64,000 nucleotides of DNA from Boesenbergia rotunda (Eukaryota > Streptophyta > Magnoliopsida > Zingiberales > Zingiberaceae): the NCBI GenBank assembly GCA_024364735.1, contig JAGFNQ010000190.1, positions 1 to 64,000 of the forward strand, in the 5' to 3' direction. Of the stretch, positions 11,062 to 20,890 are shown one piece after another; position 1 is the stretch's first letter, and each line of letters opens with the position of its first letter. Under the pieces are notes generated by a model. The model was not told the origin of the DNA. It saw nothing but the letters and a program-made list of their open reading frames with translations, and ran no database searches. Position numbers and translations under genes: made by a program.

Positions 11062-11627
11062 TGTTGAGTTGATTGGAGAACACACTCTCTGATCCTTGCG
11101 CAAGAAAGACTTGCAACGCAGGGGACGAGCTCGCAGCTAGCAGTTGTTAAGAACACCAACAGCAAGAAGAAGAACTCTCATGCGCAGCAAGAGGAAGGAG
11201 ATCGCACGTGCAAGGAAGAAGGAGAAGAGGGGTTTCGGCGATGAGGGGTTTTGGTCGGCTAGGACTTGGGAAGGTAAGGGTTACACGAAGTTAATAGGTT
11301 GGTGGATCGGTCCACCAACCGAAATTTAATGTGATCGAATGGATCACCGTTCGATCTAGGAGCGCCCAGACCGATCAGGCTGGAGCCTGATCGAACTGGC
11401 CTGGTCCTGATCAGTCGGGGTGACTGATCAGGCAGGCTCCTGATCGATCGGTTGATCGATCAGGAAGCGAACAGTGGATTTTCGAAATCTTCTGTGAACC
11501 TCCTGATCGGTCTGTGGACCGATCAACACAGTGAGCCAGATCGGTCTGGGGACCGATCCAGGCCAACACAGAGAGATTGCAGAGGGGTATCGTAATTCGG
11601 CTGGATCGATCAGTTGGACCGATCAGA
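11062..11627 (-). other. Spacer upstream of the 3' ORF with GATCGGTC-type inverted repeats
   Basis: This is internal DNA of element D between pol and the 3' ORF, and it continues at 15653 beyond insertion G. Near exon 1 the minus strand is CT- and purine-rich like a leader. At 11340-11627 there are many GATCGGTC/GACCGATC words, as in LTR a. It may act as promoter region for the 3' ORF; that is inference. No protein coding is seen. Confidence 0.55.
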
Positions 11628-11632
11628 CATGC

Positions 11633-11843
11633 TATAACGACCCCGACCCCTCAGCCCCTTTGGCGGCCAAATCTCTATTTGGCGGCCCCTATGGCGACCT
11701 CGGCCGTGCCGTTACTCACAAGAACTTACCACCCCTGGCCAGTGGATTTTTTGCCTTCCCCAGGATTCGAACTCTAGACCTCCAGGCTAAGTACTAAAGT
11801 TTATGAATCCTGATACCAATTGAGCTCTGATACCAAAATAAAT
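11633..11843 (-). other. 3' tail of G with PBS-like and tRNA-like segments
   Basis: On the minus strand, CGGGGCGTGACA at 11844-11855 looks like an LTR end. It is followed after 7 bases by TTGGTATCAGAGC, a primer-site-like match to initiator tRNA-Met. About 40 bp further on is GAGTTCGAATCCTGG, which resembles a Pol III B box. The direct repeat TTTGGCGGCC occurs twice, near 11663 and 11683. The tail could be a remnant of internal sequence left after a large deletion. Confidence 0.5.
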
Positions 11844-12225
11844 TGTCACGCCCCGAGACCTAAGAGCCGCTGTTCCAATATAAAATCGGACAACACCTCC
11901 CCTGTCCGGCGGACAATTTACACATACACACCACAATATAACAATACCACGTAGTTATATTTGGCCTCAGGCCTCAAAATATATATAGACACGACACAAA
12001 TGCACAAGACAACTAAGTAAATCATACTTGACTGCGGACCGGTCCGACTTACGACGAAACAACCAATACAAAAACCCCTTAGGGCACACGACAACACTCC
12101 CAAGACATATACAAGTCCAATAAGTAAATATACAAATAGACACTACTAAGTACAAAACGAAACTATGCCGTCGTGATGGGTAGGGACTGGCTGCTGGGCT
12201 CTTCTGGCGACTCCAAGTATCTCAA

Positions 12226-12390
12226 CCTGAAATAAAAAAAATATATGGCAACGGGGTGAGTCCATAACTTAGCGAATACCCAGCAGATATGCATAGTATG
12301 TTATAATAACAATAAGCATCTACGTTAATACAGTCTCATATCAACAATATGGAAAAACTAGTACTGAAAATACTGAGGTAGATACATACC
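12226..12390 (-). other. Predicted microexon (12390-12404), intron and terminal-exon start of G
   Basis: The 15-nt segment GTTAGCTGGATTCTG (12390-12404, minus) is bounded by TTTTCAG before and GTATGT after. The terminal exon starts at 12226 after TTATTTCAG with GTTGAGATACTTGGAGTCGC. The same boundaries are kept in K at 53703-53717 and 63797. These are splice-site predictions from conservation between two copies only. Confidence 0.45.
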
Positions 12391-12960
12391 AGAATCCAGC
12401 TAACCTGAAAAGAGGACAATGAGTACCATGGAAATATCATTAGTCATATAATTTCAAATAACAAGTCTCCAGAATATGCATGTCAAACAAGTGCAAGAAT
12501 CAAGTGCAGCAAACAATGCACGATGCAAAGTATGCACATGGTGCAATGACATGTGTCACCCCTGACACCAGACAGATCATCGTACACCTGTCATAGGGAC
12601 GTCTGAACGGGTAGGGCTCTGACAACTGTACACCCTGCCATCACTGCTCCTGAGTGACCGGGTGGACAGGATGCTGGTGGAGACTCCGCTCCGACCCCAA
12701 GCAATGGGGGAGTCAAGCTCTTATCTCCTCGTGGCTCAGTACGAGAAGGGATCCCTGCTTGCTACCACGCCCGCGCTCACCCTCCTCATAGTGGCCGAAC
12801 GGAGCAATACAGGGCAAATGCACACATCTACGGTATCCACTAACCCATGAGTGGCCGTGTGCGCATATCATGTACCGGAAGACGATTAGGCTCAACCACA
12901 AGGGAGTCGCTGATCGCCGACATGCAACAGTGCAAGGATGGTGTATGATAGATACACATA

Positions 12961-13654
12961 CATAATAACTCAGGGATAACTAACAAGTATCCAGGACAAG
13001 CATAATAACTCAGGGATAACTAACAAGTATCCAGAACATGCATAATAACTCAGGGATAACTAACAAGTATCCAGAACATGCATATTAACTCAGGGATAAC
13101 TAACAAGTATCCAGAACATGCATAATAACACAGGGATAACTAGCCAGTATCTAGAACATGCATAATAACTCAGGGATAACTAACATGTATCCAGAACATG
13201 CATAATAACTCAGGGATAACTAGCCAGTATCTAGAACAGGCATAATAACTCAGGGATAACTAACAAGTATCCAGGACATGCATAATAACTCAGGGATAAC
13301 TAACAAGTATCCAGGACAGGCATAATAACTCAGGGATAACTAACAAGTATCCAGAACATGCATAATAACTCAGGGATAACTAACGAGTATCCAGGACATG
13401 CATAATAACTCAGGGATAACTAACAAGTATCCAGAACAGGCATAATAACTCAGGGATAACTAACAAGTATCCAGGACAGGCATAATAACTCAGAGATAAC
13501 TAACAAGTATTCAGAACATGCATAATAACTCAGGGATAACTAACAAGTATCCAGGACAGGCATAATAACTCAGGGATAACTAACAAGTATCCAGAACAGG
13601 CATAATAACTCAGGGATAACTAACGAGTATCCAGAACATGCATAATAACTCAGG
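12961..13654. repeat. Minisatellite, 40-bp unit, about 17 copies
   Basis: The unit begins CATAATAACTCAGGGATAAC and continues TAACAAGTATCCAGAACATG. Copies differ by a few bases (AAGTAT/GAGTAT, GGACAGG/GAACATG). It lies in an intron-like part of G between GACGCTAG-like and GTATCTATCATACACC-like conserved segments. The corresponding place in K, around 52890-53130, lacks the array. Confidence 0.95.
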
Positions 13655-13734
13655 CTAGCGTATAATCTTACTGTTATCTATAACCAACCATGCATAGCAA
13701 TATGACAATATCTAAAAGATAAGTCAAAGGGTAC

Positions 13735-13810
13735 CCGCCTCAAGAGAGATGCTCGTATCAGAAAAGAACCTCCCATCCGATAATCAGCAATGATAAATCT
13801 AATCAATGCC
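13735..13810 (-). other. Predicted internal exon of G
   Basis: On the minus strand the segment follows TTTGATACAG and precedes GTACCC. The copy in K (52739-52804) has the same borders and similar sequence, including CTGATACGAGCATCT. Its length differs by 10 nt between copies, so it is unlikely to be protein coding. Confidence 0.45.
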
Positions 13811-14836
13811 CTGTATCAAAGGCATAATGTTTAGCTACAATAACATATAATTTATAGCTAAACGAGTTACCTCAATTAATTAGGATCGTCCTAATTGTCC
13901 TGTTTCATTTAATTAATCCCAATTAAATGATTAACCCTTTATTATCCCACCAACTGCTAATTGATTTAATTAGGTTCAACATCATAACAATCCCATCAAG
14001 GCAAGAATTACAAAGGCTCTCAATCTAGCTCCACAAGGTTCTCCAAATCATAACCTAATCCATAATTTCATAATCTTAGCTCAGATCATCAAATCTAAAA
14101 TATATACAATAATATGCCACTACTAACTCCACCTTTTTGATTCAAAAAAATAAATCAAAGACCAATACTGATCAGATCAGTAAAAACAAATTCAAAATAG
14201 TTCAGTACTAACCATACCACACAGCAGATGCAGACCAAATCAAAACAACCATCTAGAAACCAAATTCACATCCAAACACCCTCACGGCACACAACAGTGC
14301 TCACGACAACCCACAAATAACACCCAACTCATCTAATCCAACACAATAGAGATGTGTCTTAATACACCTCACGACATCACATTGGCATAACCTCATAGGA
14401 TCAACTGAAAGAAAACCTAAAGGAAAACCTATTCCATTACAGTAACAATCCATAGATGAAATTCACAGCTCAATCCCTTGGGTAGATTTAATCCAACCTA
14501 AACAACTACAAGAAGGAAAGCAGCTAAAGTAACAAAGACCAGAAGAGGTTCTATAACCGATCAAATTACAATTTTCATCCCAGATCCATCAAACAACCAA
14601 ACCATACCTGATGGCACACACAGAATTCCACTGTTCCAAATCTAGCATAGGACAGCAATTGCAAGAACTGCTACCAAGTTCGAGCAGAGGCATATCCTAG
14701 AAGAACAGAAACCCAATGAAATTCACAACCCTGAATTAATGTAACAAATCTCAAGCAGAATTCATCCAAAAATTGAAATCAGACCTGCTAGTCAAGAATC
14801 AATCCAATCCACAAGCTCCAAAATGAAACCACTTAC

Positions 14837-15370
14837 CTACAAGATCCGGCCAGTCTAGCCACAATCGGAGAACCCAGTGTCGACGGTTGGTGTCAAGCTC
14901 CGCCCCTGGACATCAACATCGACCCTTCTCACTGGAACCCTATCCATAAAAATCCCGCTGCTATGGTCAGAGCTCCACATCATCTAGAGTCACTTGCTTC
15001 GGATCGGGGAAGAACGGAACACATAGCCAGGGCTTACCCGGAAAAGCTTGGCCAGCTGTGCATCCCAACGAGGAAGATGATTCGTCGGTCGGATTCAACT
15101 ACACCTCCACCCAATCCTCCAATCGCGATCCGGTGAGGAAGTATGGCGAAGAAGAAGGAAATGACTCTGGGCGATGATAGGAAGGAGCTAGGGCTAGGGC
15201 GCGCCAGATGAGCGGCGCAACTTGCCGGGCTCGACACCGACGAAGTGGGGCGGCGCGAGGGTGGTCGGCGGCGCCGGCTAGGGCACGAGGTGGGGAGGAG
15301 GAAGTCGGCGTCGGTTGTGCTTTGGCTGCGCTGCGCGGTTGTGCTTTGGCTGCGCTGCGCTAGGGCACGA
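14837..15370 (-). other. Predicted 5' exon of G
   Basis: On the minus strand a GC-rich leader follows the TATA box by about 30 bp and ends at donor GTAAGT (14831-14836). It contains a 26-bp direct repeat with CTTTGGCTGCGCTGCGC on the plus strand near 15320-15360. Short frames across it differ from K and are not called. Confidence 0.45.
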
Positions 15371-15394
15371 GGGAGGTTTAAATAAAGAGGGGGG

Positions 15395-15404
15395 CTTTTT
15401 ATAG
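15395..15404 (-). promoter_or_regulatory. TATA box of G
   Basis: The minus strand reads CTATAAAAAG inside the inverted context GGGGCTTTTCTATAAAAAGC. It lies about 245 bp from the minus-strand start of G. Confidence 0.6.
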
Positions 15405-15652
15405 AAAAGCCCCTCACCTTTCTCCAATTCACACAAAACCCTTAGGGTAGGGATTTTAACCATTTAACCCTCCACCATATTTTAATCCACCTACATAAAT
15501 CTCTAGGATTAGATTATTTATCCTTTCGTAATTTAGAGTTTACCCGAAAGCCCCTGGGCTTCTCCCGTAGGGCCGGAAACCCTAGACTCAATTCAGAAAA
15601 ATAATGAAAAATTTTCTAGTCCGGATTTTCGAATTGTCGTATTTACACATGC

Positions 15653-16216
15653 TCCTGATCGGTCCGGTGATCGATCAGGATCCCTGATTTTTCCTGATAC
15701 GATCTGAAACTTTCAGTTTCAGAAACCCAAACGATATCTAATAAGATCAGATGGAAAATATCGAACTTGGAAGTGTTCCCATGACTATAATTGATCCCTT
15801 AACCAGGATCAAAGGTCCTTATGAGTCTAACAATCACTTTGCTCCACCCAAGTGGATTCAAACTCAATCAAAACCATTCAATCAATTTTCAATCAAGTTT
15901 GTATCCAAATAAGGTTTCCAATCAAGTTTCCTTGATTGGAATGTCCAAGTATGATCATGGAGCCAAATACACATGTGTTATGCATTGGCTTTCCCCATAC
16001 ATGGTCACCGTAGTGATTTTTATCTCGTCAACCAAATTTCTCAAGGGATGCATTCACATTTTGAGAAATTAAGTTGATCCTAGCATCTCACACCATTTCT
16101 AGCAAACAAAAATGTTTTGGTAAACCTTATAGTTTGTGTGAGATGTCCCCATGTTACCCAATAATTGTTACCAACAATTTGAATTGATCGTGAAGGGTTT
16201 TGAATGCATTTCAATC
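15653..16216 (-). other. Spacer of element D after RNase H
   Basis: This is the continuation of the D internal region between the pol stop and insertion G. It contains one GATCGGTCCGGTGATCGATC hairpin near 15658, matching the flank on the other side of G. The rest is ordinary AT-rich DNA with no coding signal. Confidence 0.6.
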
Positions 16217-17155
16217 CTACGAAGCGCGACACATTCCCAACTCCCTTCTTAAGAAACTAAATTCATTCTCAGGGAGTGGTTTAGTGAAAATGTCCACTAG
16301 ATTTGATTTGGACTCTACATGTGAGAGTACAATGTCTCCTCTAGCAACATGATCTCTAATGAAGTGGTGACGCACTTCAATATGCTTGGTCCTAGAATGG
16401 TGGACTGGATTCTTTGTTAAGTTGATTGTGCTTATGTTATCACACAACACTTGCACACCCTTGTAGCTTAATCCATAGTCCTCTAGTGTATGAATCATCC
16501 ACAATAATTGTGATACACTCTCTCCCATGGCGATATATTCTGCCTCGGTCATGGAGAGAGCAACACAATGTTGCTTCCGACTTGACCAACTAACTAGAGA
16601 TGAACTTAGGAATTGGCAGCCCCCACTTGTGCTTTTCGGGTCCAACTTGCATCTAGCATAGTCGGAGTCGGTGTAGCCAAGCAAATCAAATGACTCTGTA
16701 CGGGGGAACCACAAACCAACTCCAATTGTGCCCTTAAGGTACCTCAAAATTCGTTTAACAGCAATTAAATGAGATTCCTTGGCACAGACTTGATACCTAG
16801 AGCACATACCCACAGCAAAAAGTATATCAGGTCGACTGGCTGTGAGATATAGCAAACTACCTATCAAGCTCCGGTATTAAGTTAGGTCAACAGGTTTACC
16901 ACTCTCATCATTGTCTAGGCGTGTGTTTGTCGCCATAGGAGTGGTTACCTCTTTAGAATCACTCATGTTGAATTTTCGGAGCATCTCTTGTGTATACTTT
17001 GATTGGTGCACATGGATTCCATCTCGAGTTTGTTTGATTTCAAGTCCAAGGAAGAAAGTCAACTCTCCCACTAGGCTCATTTCAAATTCACTCTCCATGT
17101 GTCCAATAAATTCATTCAAATAGCCCTTATTGTTTGAGCCACAAATTATGTCATC
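16217..17155 (-). pseudogene. RT C-terminus and RNase H of SIRE-like element D
   Basis: The RT part begins at the N gap with DDIICGSNN, the end of the YxDD active site; the preceding residues are in the Ns. LTFFLGLEIKQ and the conserved YTQEMLRKFNM region follow. A single TAA near 16875 falls just after PVDLT. The frame then runs through SLLYLTASRPDI, RNase H (GYTDSDYA, TEAEYIA) and ends at 16217 after SFLRRELGMC. It would copy the element RNA and degrade the template in the particle. It is split by one stop and cut by the gap, so it counts as defective in this assembly. Confidence 0.85.
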
Positions 17156-17857
17156 NNNNNNNNNNNNNNNNNNNNNNNNNNNNNNNNNNNNNNNNNNNNN
17201 NNNNNNNNNNNNNNNNNNNNNNNNNNNNNNNNNNNNNNNNNNNNNNNNNNNNNNNNNNNNNNNNNNNNNNNNNNNNNNNNNNNNNNNNNNNNNNNNNNNN
17301 NNNNNNNNNNNNNNNNNNNNNNNNNNNNNNNNNNNNNNNNNNNNNNNNNNNNNNNNNNNNNNNNNNNNNNNNNNNNNNNNNNNNNNNNNNNNNNNNNNNN
17401 NNNNNNNNNNNNNNNNNNNNNNNNNNNNNNNNNNNNNNNNNNNNNNNNNNNNNNNNNNNNNNNNNNNNNNNNNNNNNNNNNNNNNNNNNNNNNNNNNNNN
17501 NNNNNNNNNNNNNNNNNNNNNNNNNNNNNNNNNNNNNNNNNNNNNNNNNNNNNNNNNNNNNNNNNNNNNNNNNNNNNNNNNNNNNNNNNNNNNNNNNNNN
17601 NNNNNNNNNNNNNNNNNNNNNNNNNNNNNNNNNNNNNNNNNNNNNNNNNNNNNNNNNNNNNNNNNNNNNNNNNNNNNNNNNNNNNNNNNNNNNNNNNNNN
17701 NNNNNNNNNNNNNNNNNNNNNNNNNNNNNNNNNNNNNNNNNNNNNNNNNNNNNNNNNNNNNNNNNNNNNNNNNNNNNNNNNNNNNNNNNNNNNNNNNNNN
17801 NNNNNNNNNNNNNNNNNNNNNNNNNNNNNNNNNNNNNNNNNNNNNNNNNNNNNNNNN
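17156..17857. other. Assembly gap (702 N)
   Basis: All bases are N. The sequences on either side belong to different retrotransposons, so the true content and length are unknown. Confidence 1.
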
Positions 17858-18185
17858 TCGACCCTGGTGCCCGAAGAGATCTTTGAGGTTCAACATCATG
17901 TCACTAGCAGTGGGCATGGCCTGATGCTGATGTTGCAGTACATTCGACATATATGCCAGAATGTAGCACCGCGCCATCTCATCTGCCTTCTTCCACTTCT
18001 TGTAATGCTCTCTCAACTCCTCACCAGAGTTCTCTCTAGGCTTTTCCGGACATTCCTCGGAGAGTACAAATGTGTACTCTTCAGCAGTGAGGACAATGTC
18101 TAGGTTCCTCTTCCAGTCTATGTAGTTTGGGCCAGTAAGTTTATTGTCCTTAAGAATTGTAGCTAGTGGGGTAAAGGCCTCGGCC
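17858..18185 (-). pseudogene. gag N-terminal fragment of a third copia lineage
   Basis: On the minus strand the fragment reads ILKDNKLTGPNYIDWKRNLD, then LTAEEYTFVLSEECPEKP and ADEMARCYILAYMSNVLQH. This is a typical copia gag start but unlike that of D, D2 or A/B/C. It lies between the D integrase and the gap and has no ATG in frame. It may be a nested insertion whose remainder is in the Ns, or a scaffolding artefact. Confidence 0.7.
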
Positions 18186-19247
18186 TAGAAATCTATGTAT
18201 TAGGACTCGGTTTTGCACGTAGCACGCTGTGTTCATAGCTTCAACCCATAAGTAACTCGGTAATGAGTACTCATTGAGCATGCTTCGTGCAGCCTCTTGT
18301 AAGACTCGGTTCTTCCTCTCTACAACACCATTTTGTTGTGGTGTTCTAGGAGTGGAGAACTCATGTCTATACCCTCTATCTTGACAAAACTCTAAAAATC
18401 TTTGATTTTGAAATTCACCTCCATGATCACTCCTTATTGTTGTAATTGTTGATGATTTTTCATTTTCAACCCTTCTACAAAATGAAATGAAAACATCTAA
18501 GGTTTGGTCCTTATATTTTAGAAAATAGGTCCATGTATATCTAGTAAAATCATCAATGATCACAAAACAATATCTACTACCATTCAAGGAGATAATAGTG
18601 CTACAATCAAACAAGTCCATATGAAGTAAATCCAAAGCGGTAGTTGTACTTACAGCGCTTTTACCTTTATGTGCAGATTTTGTTTGCTTGCCCATTTGAC
18701 ATGCATCACAAATCTTTTCCTTTTCATACTGGATGCTTGGTAAGACACGCACTAGTCCCTTGTTGGCCAATTTCCGGATATTCTTCATGTTCATGTGTGC
18801 TAGTCTCCGGTGCCAAAGGTTAGACTCATCTTCTCTTGACATGAAACACTTAACAAAAGCATTAGTAGCACTTTTAAAAGAAACTTGATAAATGTTATCT
18901 ACTCTTGTGCCTACTAGTACCGTGTCAAATGTGTCATGTTGTCTAACTAGACATTGACTTGATTGAAAATCAATTGTGTAACCCGCATCACACAATTGAC
19001 TGACACTTAGGAGATTAAAGGTCATCCCCTTGACTAGAAGGACATTCTTAATCCTAAGACATTCGGATATTTGAATGTCTCCTATCCCTATAACCTTAAA
19101 ACTACCATTGTAATCAAAGGAAACATTACCTCTACTTTTTCTTTGAAGGGTAGTGAATACGGATCTATCACCGGTCATATGTTTGGAGCACCCACTATCA
19201 ACGAACCAAGGTGATAGATGCTCCCCCTCAATCATGACCTGTAACAA
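18186..19247 (-). CDS. Protease and integrase of SIRE-like element D (partial)
   Basis: The frame is open for about 350 codons. Protease core VDSGCSKHMTGD lies near residue 16. The zinc region follows (LWHRRLAHMNMKNIRKL, then CDACQMGKQ). The integrase core has Asp in LLHMDLFD, Asp in TTIRSDHGGEF and Glu in NGVVERKNR, so all three catalytic acids are present. It inserts element cDNA into the genome. The sequence leaves integrase after ACYVQNRV and runs into the foreign gag fragment, so the C-terminal part is missing. The first ATG used is internal to the polyprotein; the true gag-pol junction lies upstream, between 19411 and 19247. Confidence 0.82.
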
Positions 19248-19410
19248 TACGAAAGATAGAAGATTTAGGTACCCAAATCTTGGGACCTAAAGCACCTACT
19301 ATGCAAGACTTAGGCACCCATGCCTTGACCACTTTCCTTTGAACCCTAGGAGTCTTAAGTGGTCTACCATCAGTCCTAGATATTAAGGAAACAAATGATG
19401 GTTCTTTATG

Positions 19411-20832
19411 TCAGTAACCAATACTGGCCCTATTGTAAACCGCCCTTTGTGCATTCAAAATCATATCTAAAGTCTTAGAGCTAGTTGAGAACTTCTCAAG
19501 AACACTCTTGACTCTCTCAACCTCACTCTTCAATGATTTGTTTTCATCTTCTAACATTTCTACATGCAAATCATCAACATCCTCATCCCTAGAGGATTTC
19601 AATTGATCAACTTCTATTTTTAATGATTTAACCTTATTTTTTGACTTTTTCAACAATTCAGTTAAACATGCAATTGTTCTATAACATTTGTCTAATTCGG
19701 GAGAGATTACCTCTTCATCATCCGAAGATGATGAAGCCGCGTTTGAGGAGTCTGTGGATTCATCACTGCTCTCCTCTCCTTCAAGGGTCATGAGTGCTAC
19801 ATAGCGTGTACTCTTCTCCTCTTTCTCTTCATCGGACGAGCTAGAGGATGATTCATCCCATGTGGCCTTCAAGGCCTTCTTCTTCTTCTTTGATTTCTCC
19901 TCCTTCTTCTTGAGTTTTGGACAGTCCTTCTTGAAGTGTCCTTTCTTGCTACACTCATAACAAGTAACATTAGGCTTATCAAGTTTAACTTCACTAGGGT
20001 TACCTTTACCCTTGAAGCGCCGGCTATTCCTCATCATTCTTCTAACAAAGTTGGCCATCTCAGAGGAAGAAGACCCACTGCCATCCTCCTCAAATTCGAA
20101 CTCGGACTCGGATGAAGATGAAGATGAAGAGACCTCCTTCTTTTTCTCCTTCTTCTTGGTCTTTTCCCCTGCCACAAGAGCAATCCCCTTCTCCTTGGGG
20201 CCTTTGTTAGCCATCTTATGTAGCTCCATTTCACAAAATAAGTCATCTAATTTGACAATTGATAAGTCTTTGGAAACCTTGTAGGCATCCACCATGGATG
20301 ACCACAAGACATTCCTTGGAAAAGCTTTTAACACATACCTTATAAGGTCGCGGTTCTTGATCTTTTCGTCAATGGAATGGAGACCGTTGAGAACTTCTTT
20401 GAACCTACTATGAAGTTCGCTTACCATTTCACTCTCCTTCATGGAGAGGTTTTGTAGTTGATTGAGGAACAAGTCCCTCTTGGCTATTCTCGAGTCTCGG
20501 GTGCCCTCGTGGAGTTCGATGAGCTTATTCCACAAATCCTTTGCACTTGTAAAGGGACCAACCTTGATTAGTTGATCCTTGTTCATTCCACATTGCAAAG
20601 TCACCACCGCCTTAGCATCGGCCTCTCCCTTTCGGGTTTGCTCAGCCGACCACTGTGATGACTCCAATTCTTTTCCCTCTGCGTCTCTCGGAGGGGTGAT
20701 GCCTTCCTTCACTGAGAACCACATACCTATGTCGGTCTTGAGATAGTACTCCATGCGAGACCTCCAATATTGAAAATCGAATCCATCGAAGAAGGGAGAT
20801 CGGGTGGTGCTAAATCCTTCTCTCAAAGCCAT
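19411..20832 (-). CDS. gag of SIRE-like element D
   Basis: This 473-codon frame is uninterrupted and starts at ATG 20830-20832 (MALREGFSTTRSP), about 45 bp after the primer site. An in-frame GTG further upstream lies in the primer site and is less likely. The N-terminal half is the copia gag fold (DFQYWRSRMEYYL, GPFTSAKDLWNKLIELHEGT, LKAFPRNVLWSSMV). A Lys-rich and Ser-rich linker follows, then one zinc knuckle with Cys, Cys, His and Cys in CYECSKKGHFKKDC. A Ser/Asp/Glu-rich stretch and a C-terminal coiled-coil-like segment (CLTELLKKSKNKVKSLKIEV) end it. It should assemble the particle and bind RNA. It is the best preserved gag in the window. Confidence 0.88.
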   Translation of the reverse strand: MALREGFSTTRSPFFDGFDFQYWRSRMEYYLKTDIGMWFSVKEGITPPRDAEGKELESSQWSAEQTRKGEADAKAVVTLQCGMNKDQLIKVGPFTSAKDLWNKLIELHEGTRDSRIAKRDLFLNQLQNLSMKESEMVSELHSRFKEVLNGLHSIDEKIKNRDLIRYVLKAFPRNVLWSSMVDAYKVSKDLSIVKLDDLFCEMELHKMANKGPKEKGIALVAGEKTKKKEKKKEVSSSSSSSESEFEFEEDGSGSSSSEMANFVRRMMRNSRRFKGKGNPSEVKLDKPNVTCYECSKKGHFKKDCPKLKKKEEKSKKKKKALKATWDESSSSSSDEEKEEKSTRYVALMTLEGEESSDESTDSSNAASSSSDDEEVISPELDKCYRTIACLTELLKKSKNKVKSLKIEVDQLKSSRDEDVDDLHVEMLEDENKSLKSEVERVKSVLEKFSTSSKTLDMILNAQRAVYNRASIGY

Positions 20833-20876
20833 TCTTGTTGACTCTCGGATGTTAAGCTGCTTGAACAAAGCCCCAA

Positions 20877-20890
20877 GCTCTGATACCACT
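20877..20890 (-). other. Primer-binding site of element D
   Basis: The minus strand reads AGTGGTATCAGAGC directly after the LTR end, complementary to the 3' end of initiator tRNA-Met. Confidence 0.85.

Larger units (their letters stand above)
11633..15647 (-). mobile_element. Solo-LTR-like element G (4015 bp) inserted in element D
   Basis: The element is flanked by a perfect 5-bp duplication CATGC (11628-11632 and 15648-15652). On the minus strand it starts TGTAAATACGAC and ends GGGGTCGTTATA, a decayed TG...CA. Removing it joins two GATCGGTC-rich flanks of the SIRE spacer. No long coding frame is present. It has a TATA box (15395-15404), a likely 5' exon, a GTAAGT donor, internal predicted exons, a 17-copy minisatellite and a terminal exon. 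The plus-strand relative K (51316-64000) is collinear over more than 1 kb. I read it as a long solo LTR or non-autonomous LTR element, probably gypsy-type; that class is uncertain. Confidence 0.75.

Noticed and set aside
12961..13654. CRISPR-like array
   Set aside because: The 40-bp units abut without unique spacers and the context is a plant retroelement; it is a minisatellite.
11844..15495. Alternative boundaries for G with duplication TAAAT (11839-11843 and 15496-15500)
   Set aside because: The CATGC duplication is perfect, leaves GATCGGTC-rich spacer on both sides and keeps the upstream promoter part; the TAAAT pair would put the TATA box too close to the end.
16877..18016. Open frames that run across the N gap on both strands
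   Set aside because: They exist only because N codons are read as open. The two sides belong to different elements, so no protein is supported.
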